From Sphingopyxis sp. H115 (lineage in GTDB: Bacteria > Pseudomonadota > Alphaproteobacteria > Sphingomonadales > Sphingomonadaceae): a stretch of DNA of 64,000 nucleotides. The stretch covers positions 1 through 64,000 of the forward strand of contig NZ_LNSA01000023.1 in assembly GCF_001468465.1 (NCBI RefSeq), in the 5' to 3' direction. The translations under genes and the position numbers were made by a program. The notes under the pieces are model-generated. The model saw nothing but the letters and a program-made list of their open reading frames with translations, was not told the origin of the DNA and searched no databases. Below are positions 51,307 to 59,626 of this stretch, one piece after another (positions within the stretch are counted from its first letter, which is position 1; each line of letters opens with the position of its first letter).

Positions 51307-52599
51307 TCAGAACTTGCTCCCGGCGGTCGGCTTGATCTCGAGCGTGACGCCTTCCTGGATGACGACGACGACGTCCTTGGCGGCGCCCACTTCGACGATA
51401 GGTCCCGCCTGCCGCGCGAGATCGAGATAGAAGTCGGTGAGCTTGTCGGACGACTTCGAGAGGCCGCCTGCGATCCCCACCTTGGCGGCGTCGCCGACAT
51501 CGAGCGTCCGCACCGAACCCAAGGCCGATGTCGACACGTCACCGACCGTGTTCTCGACCGTCTGGCTGATCCCGCTGATCGTGCCGGCGATGAAGGCGCG
51601 CGCGAGACTCGCGCCGGCGCGCGTTACCACCTTGCCCGACAGCCCCTTCTTGCCGTCGGTGTCGACGAAGAAACCCTTGATCGGCTGGTCGACCACCGAG
51701 CGTTCGTCGAAATCGACGCAGGACAGCGATACGAGCTGGACCTCGACCCGCTCCTTGGCGAGGCTGCCCGTCGCGTTGCCGATGACGAAGCAGCCCGAGA
51801 GATTGGCCTTGACGTCATTCGGCAGCACGGCGGGCGCCTGGACGCGCGCAATCAGCGGCTCGGGGTTCGAGGTAGCATCGCGGCTCGCGAGCGCGTCGAT
51901 CCCGGTCAGCAGCCGCGCCTTCATGAAACCAGGTGGCAAATAGATCGTCCGGGTCTTTTTTTTAGCGCCAGACGGCGCGCCCTTGCCATCGGCCGCGGCA
52001 ATCGTGCCGGGGGCGGTCACCGCGGCGCCGATCGCGCCGACGGCCTTTTCAACCGGGGGCGCAGGAGGAGCAGGGGGCGCCGCGGGTGGTGAAGGAGGTG
52101 GCGGGATCTCGCCCGTCGCGATTTCGGCATCGCCGGGCGCGGGTGGATAATCCGGTATCGCGCCCGGCAGAGCCGGGGGAAGCCCGGGGTCGCCGTCGGG
52201 AGGTGCGCCTGGCTTGCTGCCGGGCACGACCTTGCCCTCCTCGATCGCGGTGACGCGGTCGCCGAGCAAGGTCTGGCCATCGAGAATCTTCTGGAGGTCG
52301 CCCCGCAGCTTGGTCTCGAGGCTGTCGCCGCGCAGGCCGGCGCCCATGTCGAGCTTGGTCACCGCTGGCGCCTCGGGCGCCTTCTCATCTCCGCCTGTAC
52401 TCGCCGCGTAGAGACCGGTACCGAGCATCGCGACGACGCCCGCGACACTCAACTGCTTGGCGCGCAGCTTCTGTTTCGAGCCCAGCGTCGCCCAGCGCTC
52501 CTTGAATGCGAGAAGAGCGGGGCCGCGAGTGGCCTCGGGCGGAAGCGGTTTGCCGACCTCGCCGAGATCGAGCGGCTCTTGTTCGGGCGTGTCGTTCAT
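51307..52599 (-). CDS. traB: channel core protein TraB
   Basis: 430 residues. A cytoplasmic N terminus, one membrane segment about 48-66 (L-S-V-A-G-V-V-A-M-L-G-T-G-L), a short coiled coil, a long proline-rich stretch (about 130-200) and a VirB10-like C-terminal beta domain (Y-L-P-P-G-F, R-V-Q-A-P, C-F-V-I-G-N). It spans the periplasm between both membranes. Overlaps traK by 4 bp. Confidence 0.93.
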   Translation of the reverse strand: MNDTPEQEPLDLGEVGKPLPPEATRGPALLAFKERWATLGSKQKLRAKQLSVAGVVAMLGTGLYAASTGGDEKAPEAPAVTKLDMGAGLRGDSLETKLRGDLQKILDGQTLLGDRVTAIEEGKVVPGSKPGAPPDGDPGLPPALPGAIPDYPPAPGDAEIATGEIPPPPSPPAAPPAPPAPPVEKAVGAIGAAVTAPGTIAAADGKGAPSGAKKKTRTIYLPPGFMKARLLTGIDALASRDATSNPEPLIARVQAPAVLPNDVKANLSGCFVIGNATGSLAKERVEVQLVSLSCVDFDERSVVDQPIKGFFVDTDGKKGLSGKVVTRAGASLARAFIAGTISGISQTVENTVGDVSTSALGSVRTLDVGDAAKVGIAGGLSKSSDKLTDFYLDLARQAGPIVEVGAAKDVVVVIQEGVTLEIKPTAGSKF

Positions 52600-53360
52600 T
52601 CGCCGTCTCCCCGGCGGATAACGATCAGCCGCGCGCTTTCGCCCGCCTTGAGGCTCAGTCGGTCGAGCGTGACTGCGAAGATGTCGATGCCAAGCGCGCG
52701 GTCGAGGAACTGCTGTTCCTCGAGCACGACATCGCTGTCGCTACCGAGGCGATACTCGGAGACGGAAAGGCCGGAGCCTTCGATCGCGAGACGCCGGCGC
52801 TCGACGAGCTGCGCCGAGGGGAGGCCGGCAATCGTGATCGTTCCCGACCGCGGCGCGACCTCGGTGAAGCTTGCCGGCACGCGGTCCTGAAGCATCGCGA
52901 GCGTGATCGACACTGCCCTCTCTTCCTCGACTAGCGGCCCGAGCAGCTCCTCATTGGCCCGTGCGCGCTGCGGCCGTCCGGGAGCAAGCGTGACCGTTTG
53001 CGCGGGAATTTCCGTAGGCTCGGCATAGAGCGGATAGATGGCCCCGTTGCAGCTGATGAAGAACTCAGAGGGTGTCGTCACATAGCTGCGCGTCACCATA
53101 CCCATATCGTCGACTTCCTTGACGAGAAACTTGATCCAGGCGTCGGAGCCCGCGCGCTCGACCGCGATCGCCTTCTCGGCCGAGAATTTTACATCCTCGA
53201 TCTCGCCGCCGACGCAGACGATATGATTGACGTCGCGGTTTGAGAGGCGGATCGTGCTCATCTGGTCGGGAAGGACGGTGATGGCTTGCGCTGATGCGGG
53301 CGCGGGCAACAGCAGCGCGGCAACGGGCAGCGCCGCCGCGAGCCTAGCGAGGCTGGACAT
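52596..53360 (-). CDS. traK: secretin-like channel protein TraK
   Basis: 254 residues from ATG 53360, overlapping traE by 17 bp. Signal peptide to about 25 (A-P-A-S-A-Q-A). The VirB9-like fold is suggested by I-R-L-S-N-R-D-V-N-H-I and a C-V-G-G-E-I-E-D-V segment. It forms the outer ring with TraV and TraB. Confidence 0.88.
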   Translation of the reverse strand: MSSLARLAAALPVAALLLPAPASAQAITVLPDQMSTIRLSNRDVNHIVCVGGEIEDVKFSAEKAIAVERAGSDAWIKFLVKEVDDMGMVTRSYVTTPSEFFISCNGAIYPLYAEPTEIPAQTVTLAPGRPQRARANEELLGPLVEEERAVSITLAMLQDRVPASFTEVAPRSGTITIAGLPSAQLVERRRLAIEGSGLSVSEYRLGSDSDVVLEEQQFLDRALGIDIFAVTLDRLSLKAGESARLIVIRRGDGE

Positions 53361-53985
53361 CGAATTTCTCCTCGGTGAGCGAAATGACCCAGAAGCGTCC
53401 GTTCTCGACGGCGTAGCGGACGCGAAGTTCGCCGCGGAACTTGCGGATGACACCGCCGATCACGCGGACCTTCTCGATCGGGACCAGGATGTCACGCTCG
53501 GTCCACTGGACCGGCTGATCGGGGCGGATGTAGGTCGCGATCGACAGCGTCGGATTGCCCGCGAGCTCGTCCAATATGCCGTTCAGGCTGTCGCGCATGC
53601 TGTCGTACGCCGATGGATGGACGATCGAGAGCAGTTCCTGGAACTGCCGGTCGGCCGAGTAGGCCGAATAGGTCCCGGCGAGCGCGACGATATTGCGCGT
53701 CATCGTGCGGATATAGGCGGCCGATGGCTTCGAGCCGGTCACATAGAGATCGCCGCCCGAACCGAACGGCACGACCACCGTGCGCTCTTTCTGGTCCGAG
53801 CTGTAAATGACCGTGCCAAGCACCGCGGTAATGCCGAACAGCCCGACGATCGCGAACTTGAGCAGCCGGTTCTCTTCGAAGAGGTTCGATGAGCCCTGAA
53901 TGTACCGATGGATCCCGAAGCTGGCGGGTTTACCGAGCAGCGGGTCGACCGGCGCGCTTCGGGGTTTGCGATGACGCGAGAACAT
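53344..53985 (-). CDS. traE: pilus assembly protein TraE
   Basis: 213 residues from ATG 53985, 8 bp after traL. One membrane segment at about 45-65 (A-I-V-G-L-F-G-I-T-A-V-L-G-T), then a VirB8-like periplasmic domain (Y-I-R-T-M-T-R-N-I-V-A-L, F-R-G-E-L-R-V-R-Y). Inner-membrane assembly factor. Confidence 0.9.
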   Translation of the reverse strand: MFSRHRKPRSAPVDPLLGKPASFGIHRYIQGSSNLFEENRLLKFAIVGLFGITAVLGTVIYSSDQKERTVVVPFGSGGDLYVTGSKPSAAYIRTMTRNIVALAGTYSAYSADRQFQELLSIVHPSAYDSMRDSLNGILDELAGNPTLSIATYIRPDQPVQWTERDILVPIEKVRVIGGVIRKFRGELRVRYAVENGRFWVISLTEEKFDVQPR

Positions 53986-53993
53986 CTGCGGCC

Positions 53994-54260
53994 TCACTCG
54001 TAAAATCGGGTTTGGGTCGGACCCGGATAATGGCGAAAGCGAAGCATCCCCCAGCGCCATGCGAGATGGGCGAGGAAACCGCGCGGCTGCGCGCGCTTCC
54101 ATGGCAGGAAAAGGAGAAGGGCCGCGATGAACGCCCAACCGACCAGTCCGCCGACGATGACGGCGACGAAGATGGTGGTGACCACCAACACGAACTCGTC
54201 CGATCCGAACCACAGGATCTGAACCGGCTTGTGCAGATATTGGGGCAAGCGTTCGTCCAT
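53994..54260 (-). CDS. traL: pilus assembly protein TraL
   Basis: 88 residues from ATG 54260 (GGAGAAGG upstream). The start M-D-E-R-L-P-Q-Y-L-H-K-P-V-Q-I is the TraL signature, followed by one long hydrophobic hairpin (about 20-52). VirB3-like inner-membrane protein. Usual length for the family. Confidence 0.92.
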   Translation of the reverse strand: MDERLPQYLHKPVQILWFGSDEFVLVVTTIFVAVIVGGLVGWAFIAALLLFLPWKRAQPRGFLAHLAWRWGMLRFRHYPGPTQTRFYE

Positions 54261-54397
54261 CGACCCTTCTCCTCCTGCTACGGTCCTCACCAGCGAAGCA
54301 AATCGAAAGCGAAGACGAGGGTCCGGGAGCACTTCCTCCCGGTGACCGGAACGTGGGCGAGCGTGGAACCCGAATGCTTGCCCACGTTCCGATGCCG

Positions 54398-54712
54398 TCA
54401 GATCACCATGCCGAAGGTTTGAAGGATGCTGTCCGCCTTAATGAGGCAGACGGCAGCGACGATCGTCGGGATGCCGATCATGATATTGCTGAACAGTCGC
54501 GACACGCCGAACAGGAAGGCGGCGACGCCCCCGACGAAGCCGAGCGGGCCTTTGACACCCTGGTTCACGACAATGTCGTAGATGTCGTAGCCGAGATCCC
54601 CCGCCACGGGCGCGGTAAAGGCGTGGGCGCTTGCCGCGAGGAGCGACAGAAGCAGGACCGGTACGCCGACATCGGCGGCCGAAAGTACGGTTCTGGTAAG
54701 TTTTTTGACCAT
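54398..54712 (-). CDS. traA: TraA-type conjugative pilin
   Basis: 104 residues from ATG 54712. A leader of about 31 residues ends A-S-A-H-A, leaving a mature part of about 73 residues with two hydrophobic helices (G-P-L-G-F-V-G-G-V-A-A-F-L-F-G-V and I-M-I-G-I-P-T-I-V-A-A-V-C-L-I), the F pilin design. It is 184 bp after dsbC and 137 bp before traL; these larger gaps suit a highly expressed pilin with its own mRNA structure. Confidence 0.85.
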   Translation of the reverse strand: MVKKLTRTVLSAADVGVPVLLLSLLAASAHAFTAPVAGDLGYDIYDIVVNQGVKGPLGFVGGVAAFLFGVSRLFSNIMIGIPTIVAAVCLIKADSILQTFGMVI

Positions 54713-54896
54713 GAATGATTGCTTTCTTGGGCATTGGGCCGCCCTGAACTCTGCCTGCCGGCATCGATGGTGATCGTTGTCGGCCGACGGCGGTGCTGGA
54801 CGGCCCGAAGGGGCGTCGCCGCCGGCATTCCGGTGCGTTGGGACCGAGAGCGATGATGCTCTCTGCGTCCGAGCAGCCGCCATGAAGAGATGGAAT

Positions 54897-55733
54897 TCAG
54901 CGAGAGACACGGTTGGTCTTCGCCGAGGATAGAAAGGCCTCGATCTCGGCCTGCTGAAATCCGGAGATGAGCTTGCCGCCCGCGATCAAGGTCGGCGTCC
55001 CGCTGACACCAGCGGCGCTGACCACTTTGGCGTGAGCTTCGACCTTTCCGCGGCCTTCAGCGCAGGTTCGCAGCGCTGTCGGCGCGGCACCCGAATAGAT
55101 GGCTTTAAAGGCTACCGCCTTATCGACTGAGCACAGGATGTGCTCGGACTTTGCCGCGGCTTCCGGATGAATGCCGCTCACGAAGAATATGAGACGCCGG
55201 ACCGGTTTTCCCTCGGCGGCCTTCGCTGCCCAATATCGATTAAGCGCGCGACAATAGGGGCAGTCGGGATCGGTAAATTCGATCACCGTCGGCGCATCCT
55301 TGGGGCCGATTTCAAGCGCCTGTGAGGAGTCTATCGATTTCAGACGGTTGGAGATGCCGGCTTCCTGCGCGAGGGCTGTCAGATTGACGCCGTTCTTGTC
55401 GAAGATCGACGCGAACAAGAGATGCTCGCTCTCGGGCGCATAATAGACGATCCGGCCGCCAGCACTCGCTTGATAGATCGCGCCTTTCACCGGCGCCGGT
55501 TCGAAATCATCGAACTGGAGATTTGTGAAGGTTTGCTTGAGTTGCTGCTCCGCCTCCGCTGCGGCTTTTGCCAGCAACACCTTCTCCGTCTTCTCTTGTG
55601 CACAAACGACCGGCGAGGCGAGAAGTGCGGCCGCCGCCAGTAAGACGGCAGGTTTCTTGAAGGGGCCGTTCGCCGATAATGACGATAACCGGAATCGAGG
55701 CGCAGCACGATCGTTCGCGGAATCGCATGACAT
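54897..55733 (-). CDS. dsbC: DsbC-family thiol-disulphide protein
   Basis: 278 residues from ATG 55733 (GGAGG 4 bases upstream). A signal peptide after a longer basic N terminus (about 28-45, V-V-C-A-Q), an N-terminal dimerisation domain, and a thioredoxin fold with C-P-Y-C at 158-161 and a G-T-P-T cis-proline motif. It heads the leftward operon. Its likely clients are the Cys-rich TraN, TraU and TraH proteins. The operator-like repeat at 55914 lies upstream. Confidence 0.9.
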   Translation of the reverse strand: MSCDSANDRAAPRFRLSSLSANGPFKKPAVLLAAAALLASPVVCAQEKTEKVLLAKAAAEAEQQLKQTFTNLQFDDFEPAPVKGAIYQASAGGRIVYYAPESEHLLFASIFDKNGVNLTALAQEAGISNRLKSIDSSQALEIGPKDAPTVIEFTDPDCPYCRALNRYWAAKAAEGKPVRRLIFFVSGIHPEAAAKSEHILCSVDKAVAFKAIYSGAAPTALRTCAEGRGKVEAHAKVVSAAGVSGTPTLIAGGKLISGFQQAEIEAFLSSAKTNRVSR

Positions 55734-55913
55734 GAGTCCTCCCTGGCGCGACGGCGCCCGTTCGATGTGGGTTGCGTGAACGTCCGATGAGGCAGCCAGT
55801 GATAAGTCAGCCGGTCGGAACGGAGGGATAGATGGACGCGCTGTGAGCCAGCGGCAATCGTGAGGGCAGGCGCGTTCCCCAAGGCGGCACGATTGTGCCG
55901 CAGCCGAGCATCG

Positions 55914-55939
55914 TGATTCCAACTTTCATATTGGAATCA
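55914..55939. promoter_or_regulatory. inverted repeat between dsbC/tra operon and HTH gene
   Basis: TGATTCCAA and TTGGAATCA form a perfect 9-bp inverted repeat with an 8-base spacer in the 364-bp divergent region. It is a strong candidate operator for the HTH protein encoded at 56098 or another regulator of the tra operon. Confidence 0.6.
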
Positions 55940-56097
55940 ATGAATTGAAGGGAATTGCGTCAGGCGCGACACAGACTGAAATCCTTGAAGATGAACGAAG
56001 CTAATAGACTGAAAGCATCTCTACTTGCTGTGTCGCTCAGCGATAGCCAGCCTCGCATGGAGCGCTAGCGCACCACATACTATTCGGACGGAAGCTC

Positions 56098-56574
56098 ATG
56101 TCGGACACCAGGACATGCGAGAAGGGCGGCGTCGCTTCGCTGGATCAGCTCAAGGAGTTCTCTGGGCGGCGCATCGAAAGCGAGCGTCTTCGCCGTCGCT
56201 TGAGTCAGGAGCATCTTGCCCGCAGAGTTGGATTGAGCGTTCGTTGGCTACGAGAGATCGAGAGCGGTAACCCGGCCGTGGCGCTCGATGACCATTTACG
56301 TTGCGCAGCGGCGCTCCGTCTCGCGCCCGCGTTCGTCCTTCTTCCCTTGTTGGACCCTGACTACAGCCAAGCTTCGTCGATCGATCCAGCGCCATTCGAA
56401 TGGGCCGACATCGAATATCTGATCTGGACTCATATCGGCAGACGAGCAGGATGGGCTGCACACCGCGGCGAATTTGAACGCGCCCAGGAACCTCTGCGCG
56501 CCGAGGTTCGAGTCCCTGCTGAAAATCAGTCAAGAACAGCACAATCTTTACCTGCTACTCAGGATAGGAGCTAA
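56098..56574 (+). CDS. XRE-type HTH regulator, possibly altered C terminus
   Basis: 158 residues. Residues about 23-75 are an XRE helix-turn-helix (R-I-E-S-E-R-L-R-R-R-L-S-Q-E-H-L-A-R-R-V-G-L, then W-L-R-E-I-E-S-G-N-P). Related sphingomonad regulators lie near tra operons. The last 30 residues look unstructured, and IS remnants begin about 200 bp further, so the native end may be lost. It is divergent from dsbC and could control the transfer operon through 55914..55939. Confidence 0.72.
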   Translation: MSDTRTCEKGGVASLDQLKEFSGRRIESERLRRRLSQEHLARRVGLSVRWLREIESGNPAVALDDHLRCAAALRLAPAFVLLPLLDPDYSQASSIDPAPFEWADIEYLIWTHIGRRAGWAAHRGEFERAQEPLRAEVRVPAENQSRTAQSLPATQDRS

Positions 56575-56771
56575 AATTGCTACTTCTGAAAATTTGTCAA
56601 GTGAACCAGGGACAAGGATTTGCGTACCCGAGTTGCATTGCGATCAGAACGACGAAGTTCGGGGCAAACCGACATCCCAGGATCGTCCAGAACTTGCCAA
56701 GATACTCGATGGCTTCTGAGCTGCTACCCGTTTCTGGACCGCCCTGCTGGCAGCCTTCCAGCGTGCTGACA

Positions 56772-57130
56772 TCAGGGCGGGCCATGTGCCGCTGATGCCA
56801 ACATGAGCGATATCGGTGATTTGTTCTCGATCGCGCTGTGCGGTCGTACCTCGTTGTAGTCCCTACGCCAAGCCTCGCATTTTCGCACCGCGTCATCCAG
56901 GCTCATGAACCAGTGGGCGTTAAGGCATTCCTTGCCGTTGAAGCTCTCGATGAACGCGTTGTCGGTGGGCTTGCCAGGCCGCGAGAAGTCGAGCGTCACG
57001 CCCTTCATGTAGGCCCACAGATCGAGCTCGCGGGAGATAAAATTCGCTGCCATTGTCAGCCCTGATCGAGGCGGGATAACCCACTTGCGCGCAGCCCCGT
57101 TCCAGCACCTCGAACACATCCGGTGTCCGG
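56772..57130 (-). pseudogene. IS3-family (IS407-like) transposase remnant
   Basis: The end of an OrfB: L-E-R-G-C-A-Q-V-G-Y-P-A-S-I-R-A-D-N-G-S-E-F in one frame continues one frame over as I-S-R-E-L-D-L-W-A-Y-M-K-G-V, then F-S-R-P-G-K-P-T-D-N-A-F-I-E-S-F-N-G. An extra base in the A-run at 57039..57042 causes the shift, and a few codons are missing after F-N-G-K. It abuts the IS481-family gene, whose 5' part is absent. Confidence 0.8.
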
Positions 57131-57144
57131 TGCAGGCGCGATTG

Positions 57145-57466
57145 CCGCTCGACGACGTGTTCATCGCGCTGAAGGACGTGATCCCACACCTGACACGCTC
57201 GTCGCTGCACCGTTGCCTGCAACGCCACGGGATCAGTCGGTTGCCCAAAGCCGATCGGGAGAAGCCGAAGAAGTTCAAGAAATATGAGATTGGCTACTTC
57301 CACGTCGATATCGCGGAACTGCGCTATGAAGGCGGAAGAGGCTTCCTCTATGTCGAAGTGGACCGCACCTCGAAGCTGGTGTTCGCCCGCATCTATCGCC
57401 GGGCGACCAAGCTTGCCGCGGCAGCCTTCCTGCGCGTGCTTATCAAGACGGTGCCATACAGGATCC
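57145..57466 (+). pseudogene. IS481-family transposase, middle part before insertions
   Basis: The frame reads L-P-L-D-D-V-F-I-A-L-K-D-V-I-P-H-L-T-R-S-S, Q-R-H-G-I-S-R-L-P, G-Y-F-H-V-D-I-A-E-L-R (catalytic Asp) and V-D-R-T-S-K-L-V-F, ending T-V-P-Y-R-I at the 8-bp sequence CAGGATCC. The first 70 or so residues are missing, cut off by the IS407-like remnant. The frame continues at 61316. Confidence 0.85.
57459..57466. repeat. target-site duplication of the IS66 element, left copy
   Basis: CAGGATCC here and at 61308..61315 is the 8-bp duplication expected for IS66-family insertion. Removing one copy and the elements between restores the IS481-family reading frame (V-P-Y-R-I-H-T-I-L-T-D-N-G). 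Confidence 0.9.
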
Positions 57467-57528
57467 GTGGCCTGCTGCCGGTTTGGTGGACACCGAGATA
57501 GGGTGTTTCCACCTATCGGAGGTCCACA

Positions 57529-57819
57529 ATGCAAAGAAGGAAGTTCAGCCGCGAGTTCAAGCTTGAGGCGGTGAGGATGGTCCGCGAACGCGGGGTGACG
57601 ATCGCGCAGGCGTCGCGCGATCTGGATGTGCATGCGAACGTGCTGCGTAAATGGGTCCGGGAGCTTGCCGCCGATCCGGGTCATGCCTTTCCCGGTCACG
57701 GTCAGATGAAGCCGGAGCAGATGGAGATCGATCGCCTGCGGCGCGAGCTGGCCAAGTTGAAGGCGGAGCGCGACATCCTAAAAAAAGCCGCCGCCTACTT
57801 CGCGAGGGACTCGATATGA
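57529..57819 (+). CDS. IS3-family OrfA
   Basis: 96 residues. Helix-turn-helix (R-R-K-F-S-R-E-F-K-L-E-A-V-R-M-V, then I-A-Q-A-S-R-D-L-D-V-H) and a leucine-zipper tail. The run of seven A then G at 57780..57787 (A-AAA-AAG) near its end permits -1 frameshifting into OrfB to make the transposase OrfAB. Its stop overlaps the OrfB start (ATGA). Confidence 0.95.
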   Translation: MQRRKFSREFKLEAVRMVRERGVTIAQASRDLDVHANVLRKWVRELAADPGHAFPGHGQMKPEQMEIDRLRRELAKLKAERDILKKAAAYFARDSI

Positions 57820-58676
57820 AGTTCCAGTTCATCGCGAAGCACCGAGGGATCTGGCCGGTGGCATGGATGTGCGGGGCGCTCGGTGTCTCGCGAAGCGGCT
57901 TCCATGCCTGGCTGATCCGCCCGCCGTCGCAGCGTGCCCGCGACGACGAGGTGATCGGTGCGAAGGTCCGTGCCAGCCATGTAGGAAGTTATCGCACTTA
58001 TGGCGCGCGCCGTGTCTGGCACGACCTGCTGGCCGATGGGGTGTCCTGCGGCCTGCACCGGATCGAACGGCTCATGCGGGCGCAGGGTCTGCGAGCGAGG
58101 CCGCGGCGACGCGGGCTTCCCAAGGATCACGGCGATCGTTCGGTCATCGCCGGCAACGTGCTCGATCGCCAGTTCACGGCAGACAGGCCGAACCAGAAGT
58201 GGGTGGCCGACTTCACCTATATCTGGACGGCCGAGGGATGGCTCTATGTTGCTGCGGTGATCGACCTGTTCTCGCGCCGGGTGGTCGGATGGTCGATGAC
58301 TCCCAACATGACAGCCCAGCTCGTCACCGATGCGCTGATCATGGCGATCTGGCGGCGCGGCAAGCCCGATGCTCTCCTGCATCACTCGGATCAGGGCAGC
58401 CAGTATACCAGCGAGCAGTTCCAGCGGCTCATGGCCGACAATGGGGTCACCTGCTCAATGAGCCGGTCCGGCAATGTATGGGATAATGCCGCCATGGAGA
58501 GCTTCTTCTCCTCGCTCAAGACCGAGCGGATCGGGAAGAAGATCTACCGCACGAGGGCGCAGGCGAAGGCCGACGTGTTCGATTATATCGAATGCTTCTA
58601 CAACCCGACCCGGCGTCACTCGACCTTGGGTTACCTCAGTCCTATCGACTTCGAACGTGAAGCTGGGGTAGCCTGA
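57816..58676 (+). CDS. IS3-family OrfB (DDE catalytic domain)
   Basis: 286 residues. Catalytic triad: Asp in V-A-D-F-T-Y-I-W, Asp in H-H-S-D-Q-G-S-Q-Y-T-S, and Glu in D-N-A-A-M-E-S-F-F-S-S-L-K-T-E. Zinc-finger-free HTH_21 region at the N terminus (R-T-Y-G-A-R-R-V-W). Full length and uninterrupted, so the element could be active. It lies in the -1 frame relative to OrfA. Confidence 0.95.
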   Translation: MKFQFIAKHRGIWPVAWMCGALGVSRSGFHAWLIRPPSQRARDDEVIGAKVRASHVGSYRTYGARRVWHDLLADGVSCGLHRIERLMRAQGLRARPRRRGLPKDHGDRSVIAGNVLDRQFTADRPNQKWVADFTYIWTAEGWLYVAAVIDLFSRRVVGWSMTPNMTAQLVTDALIMAIWRRGKPDALLHHSDQGSQYTSEQFQRLMADNGVTCSMSRSGNVWDNAAMESFFSSLKTERIGKKIYRTRAQAKADVFDYIECFYNPTRRHSTLGYLSPIDFEREAGVA

Positions 58677-58801
58677 ATGAACTTATCTCGGTGTCCACCA
58701 AACCGGCAGCAGGCCACCGTAAGCGCTAATTTACCCCCACATTTTCGAATGTTCTGAGATCGTTATGTTGCGCGCCTTCTGTATCGGGAGCGTAACTAGC
58801 G

Positions 58802-59206
58802 ATGGGCGATGTAACGACGTTCGAAAGTAGCTTCGAAAGCAACGGGAACGGTCGTGCTCGCCCGATGGAGGTGATCCCGGCGGGTCGCGAGCGTCGGCAG
58901 TGGACGCCGGAAGCGAAGGCCCGGATCATCGCCGAGAGTATGGCGCCGCGGGCGAACGTCGCGGATATCGCGCGCCGGAACGATATCCTGCCGCAGCAGC
59001 TCTACGCCTGGCGCCGGGAAGCGCGCGAACGGATGGAATCGGACGACGCGCCGGCCTTCGTTCCGGCAATGGTCGAGGAGCCGAAGGCGCAGGGCAGCGG
59101 CGCCGAGATCCGCATCAACATCAAGGGCATGACGATCCGCATTCCCGACGGCGTGACTACCGACCATATCGAGCGGGTGCTGCTCGCGGTGCAGGTGTCG
59201 ACATGA
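58802..59206 (+). CDS. tnpA: IS66 accessory protein TnpA
   Basis: 134 residues. A homeodomain-like HTH (W-T-P-E-A-K-A-R-I-I-A-E-S, then V-A-D-I-A-R-R-N-D-I-L-P-Q-Q-L-Y-A-W) and a small C-terminal domain. Stop overlaps the tnpB start by 4 bp. Confidence 0.92.
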   Translation: MGDVTTFESSFESNGNGRARPMEVIPAGRERRQWTPEAKARIIAESMAPRANVADIARRNDILPQQLYAWRREARERMESDDAPAFVPAMVEEPKAQGSGAEIRINIKGMTIRIPDGVTTDHIERVLLAVQVST

Positions 59207-59556
59207 TCATCCCGCCGGGACCACTCAAAGTGCTGGTGGCGGTGAAGCCGGTCGACTTCCGCAAGGGAATGGTGGGCCTGGCGTCGCTCGTGCAGCACGA
59301 GCTGAACCGCGACCCCTTCTCCGGAATCATGTTCGTGTTCCGCCGCAAGCGCGCCGATCGGATCAAGCTGCTGCTATGGGACGGGACCGGCCTGGTGCTG
59401 GTGACGAAGCGGCTCGAGACGGGCACGTTCCGCTGGCCGCGCTTCGGCGACGGGGTGATGAGCCTTACCGCGGCGCAGGCTTCGGCGCTGATCGAAGGGC
59501 TCGACTGGGCGCGTGTTCATGCCCCGCGTGTGGCGCGTCCGGTGATGGCGTTATAG
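59203..59556 (+). CDS. tnpB: IS66 accessory protein TnpB
   Basis: 117 residues. V-K-P-V-D-F-R-K-G-M-V-G-L and F-V-F-R-R-K-R-A-D-R-I-K-L-L-L-W-D are the TnpB (IS66 Orf2) hallmarks. Full length. It is 70 bp before tnpC. Confidence 0.95.
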   Translation: MIIPPGPLKVLVAVKPVDFRKGMVGLASLVQHELNRDPFSGIMFVFRRKRADRIKLLLWDGTGLVLVTKRLETGTFRWPRFGDGVMSLTAAQASALIEGLDWARVHAPRVARPVMAL

Positions 59557-59626
59557 GCCGTGAAAATGACTCGTCTTGCCGCACAAAACGGGCAGAAAAC
59601 CGCGAAATAATGTATCCATCCGCACC

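Larger units (their letters stand above)
57468..58716 (+). mobile_element. IS3-family insertion sequence, apparently intact
   Basis: 1249 bp with 33-bp perfect terminal inverted repeats starting TGGCCTGCTGCCGGTTTGGT and ending in CA. Flanked by the 3-bp duplication CCG (57465..57467 and 58717..58719). It sits exactly at the left tip of the IS66 element. OrfA and OrfB overlap and have a slippery A7G run between them. Confidence 0.92.
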
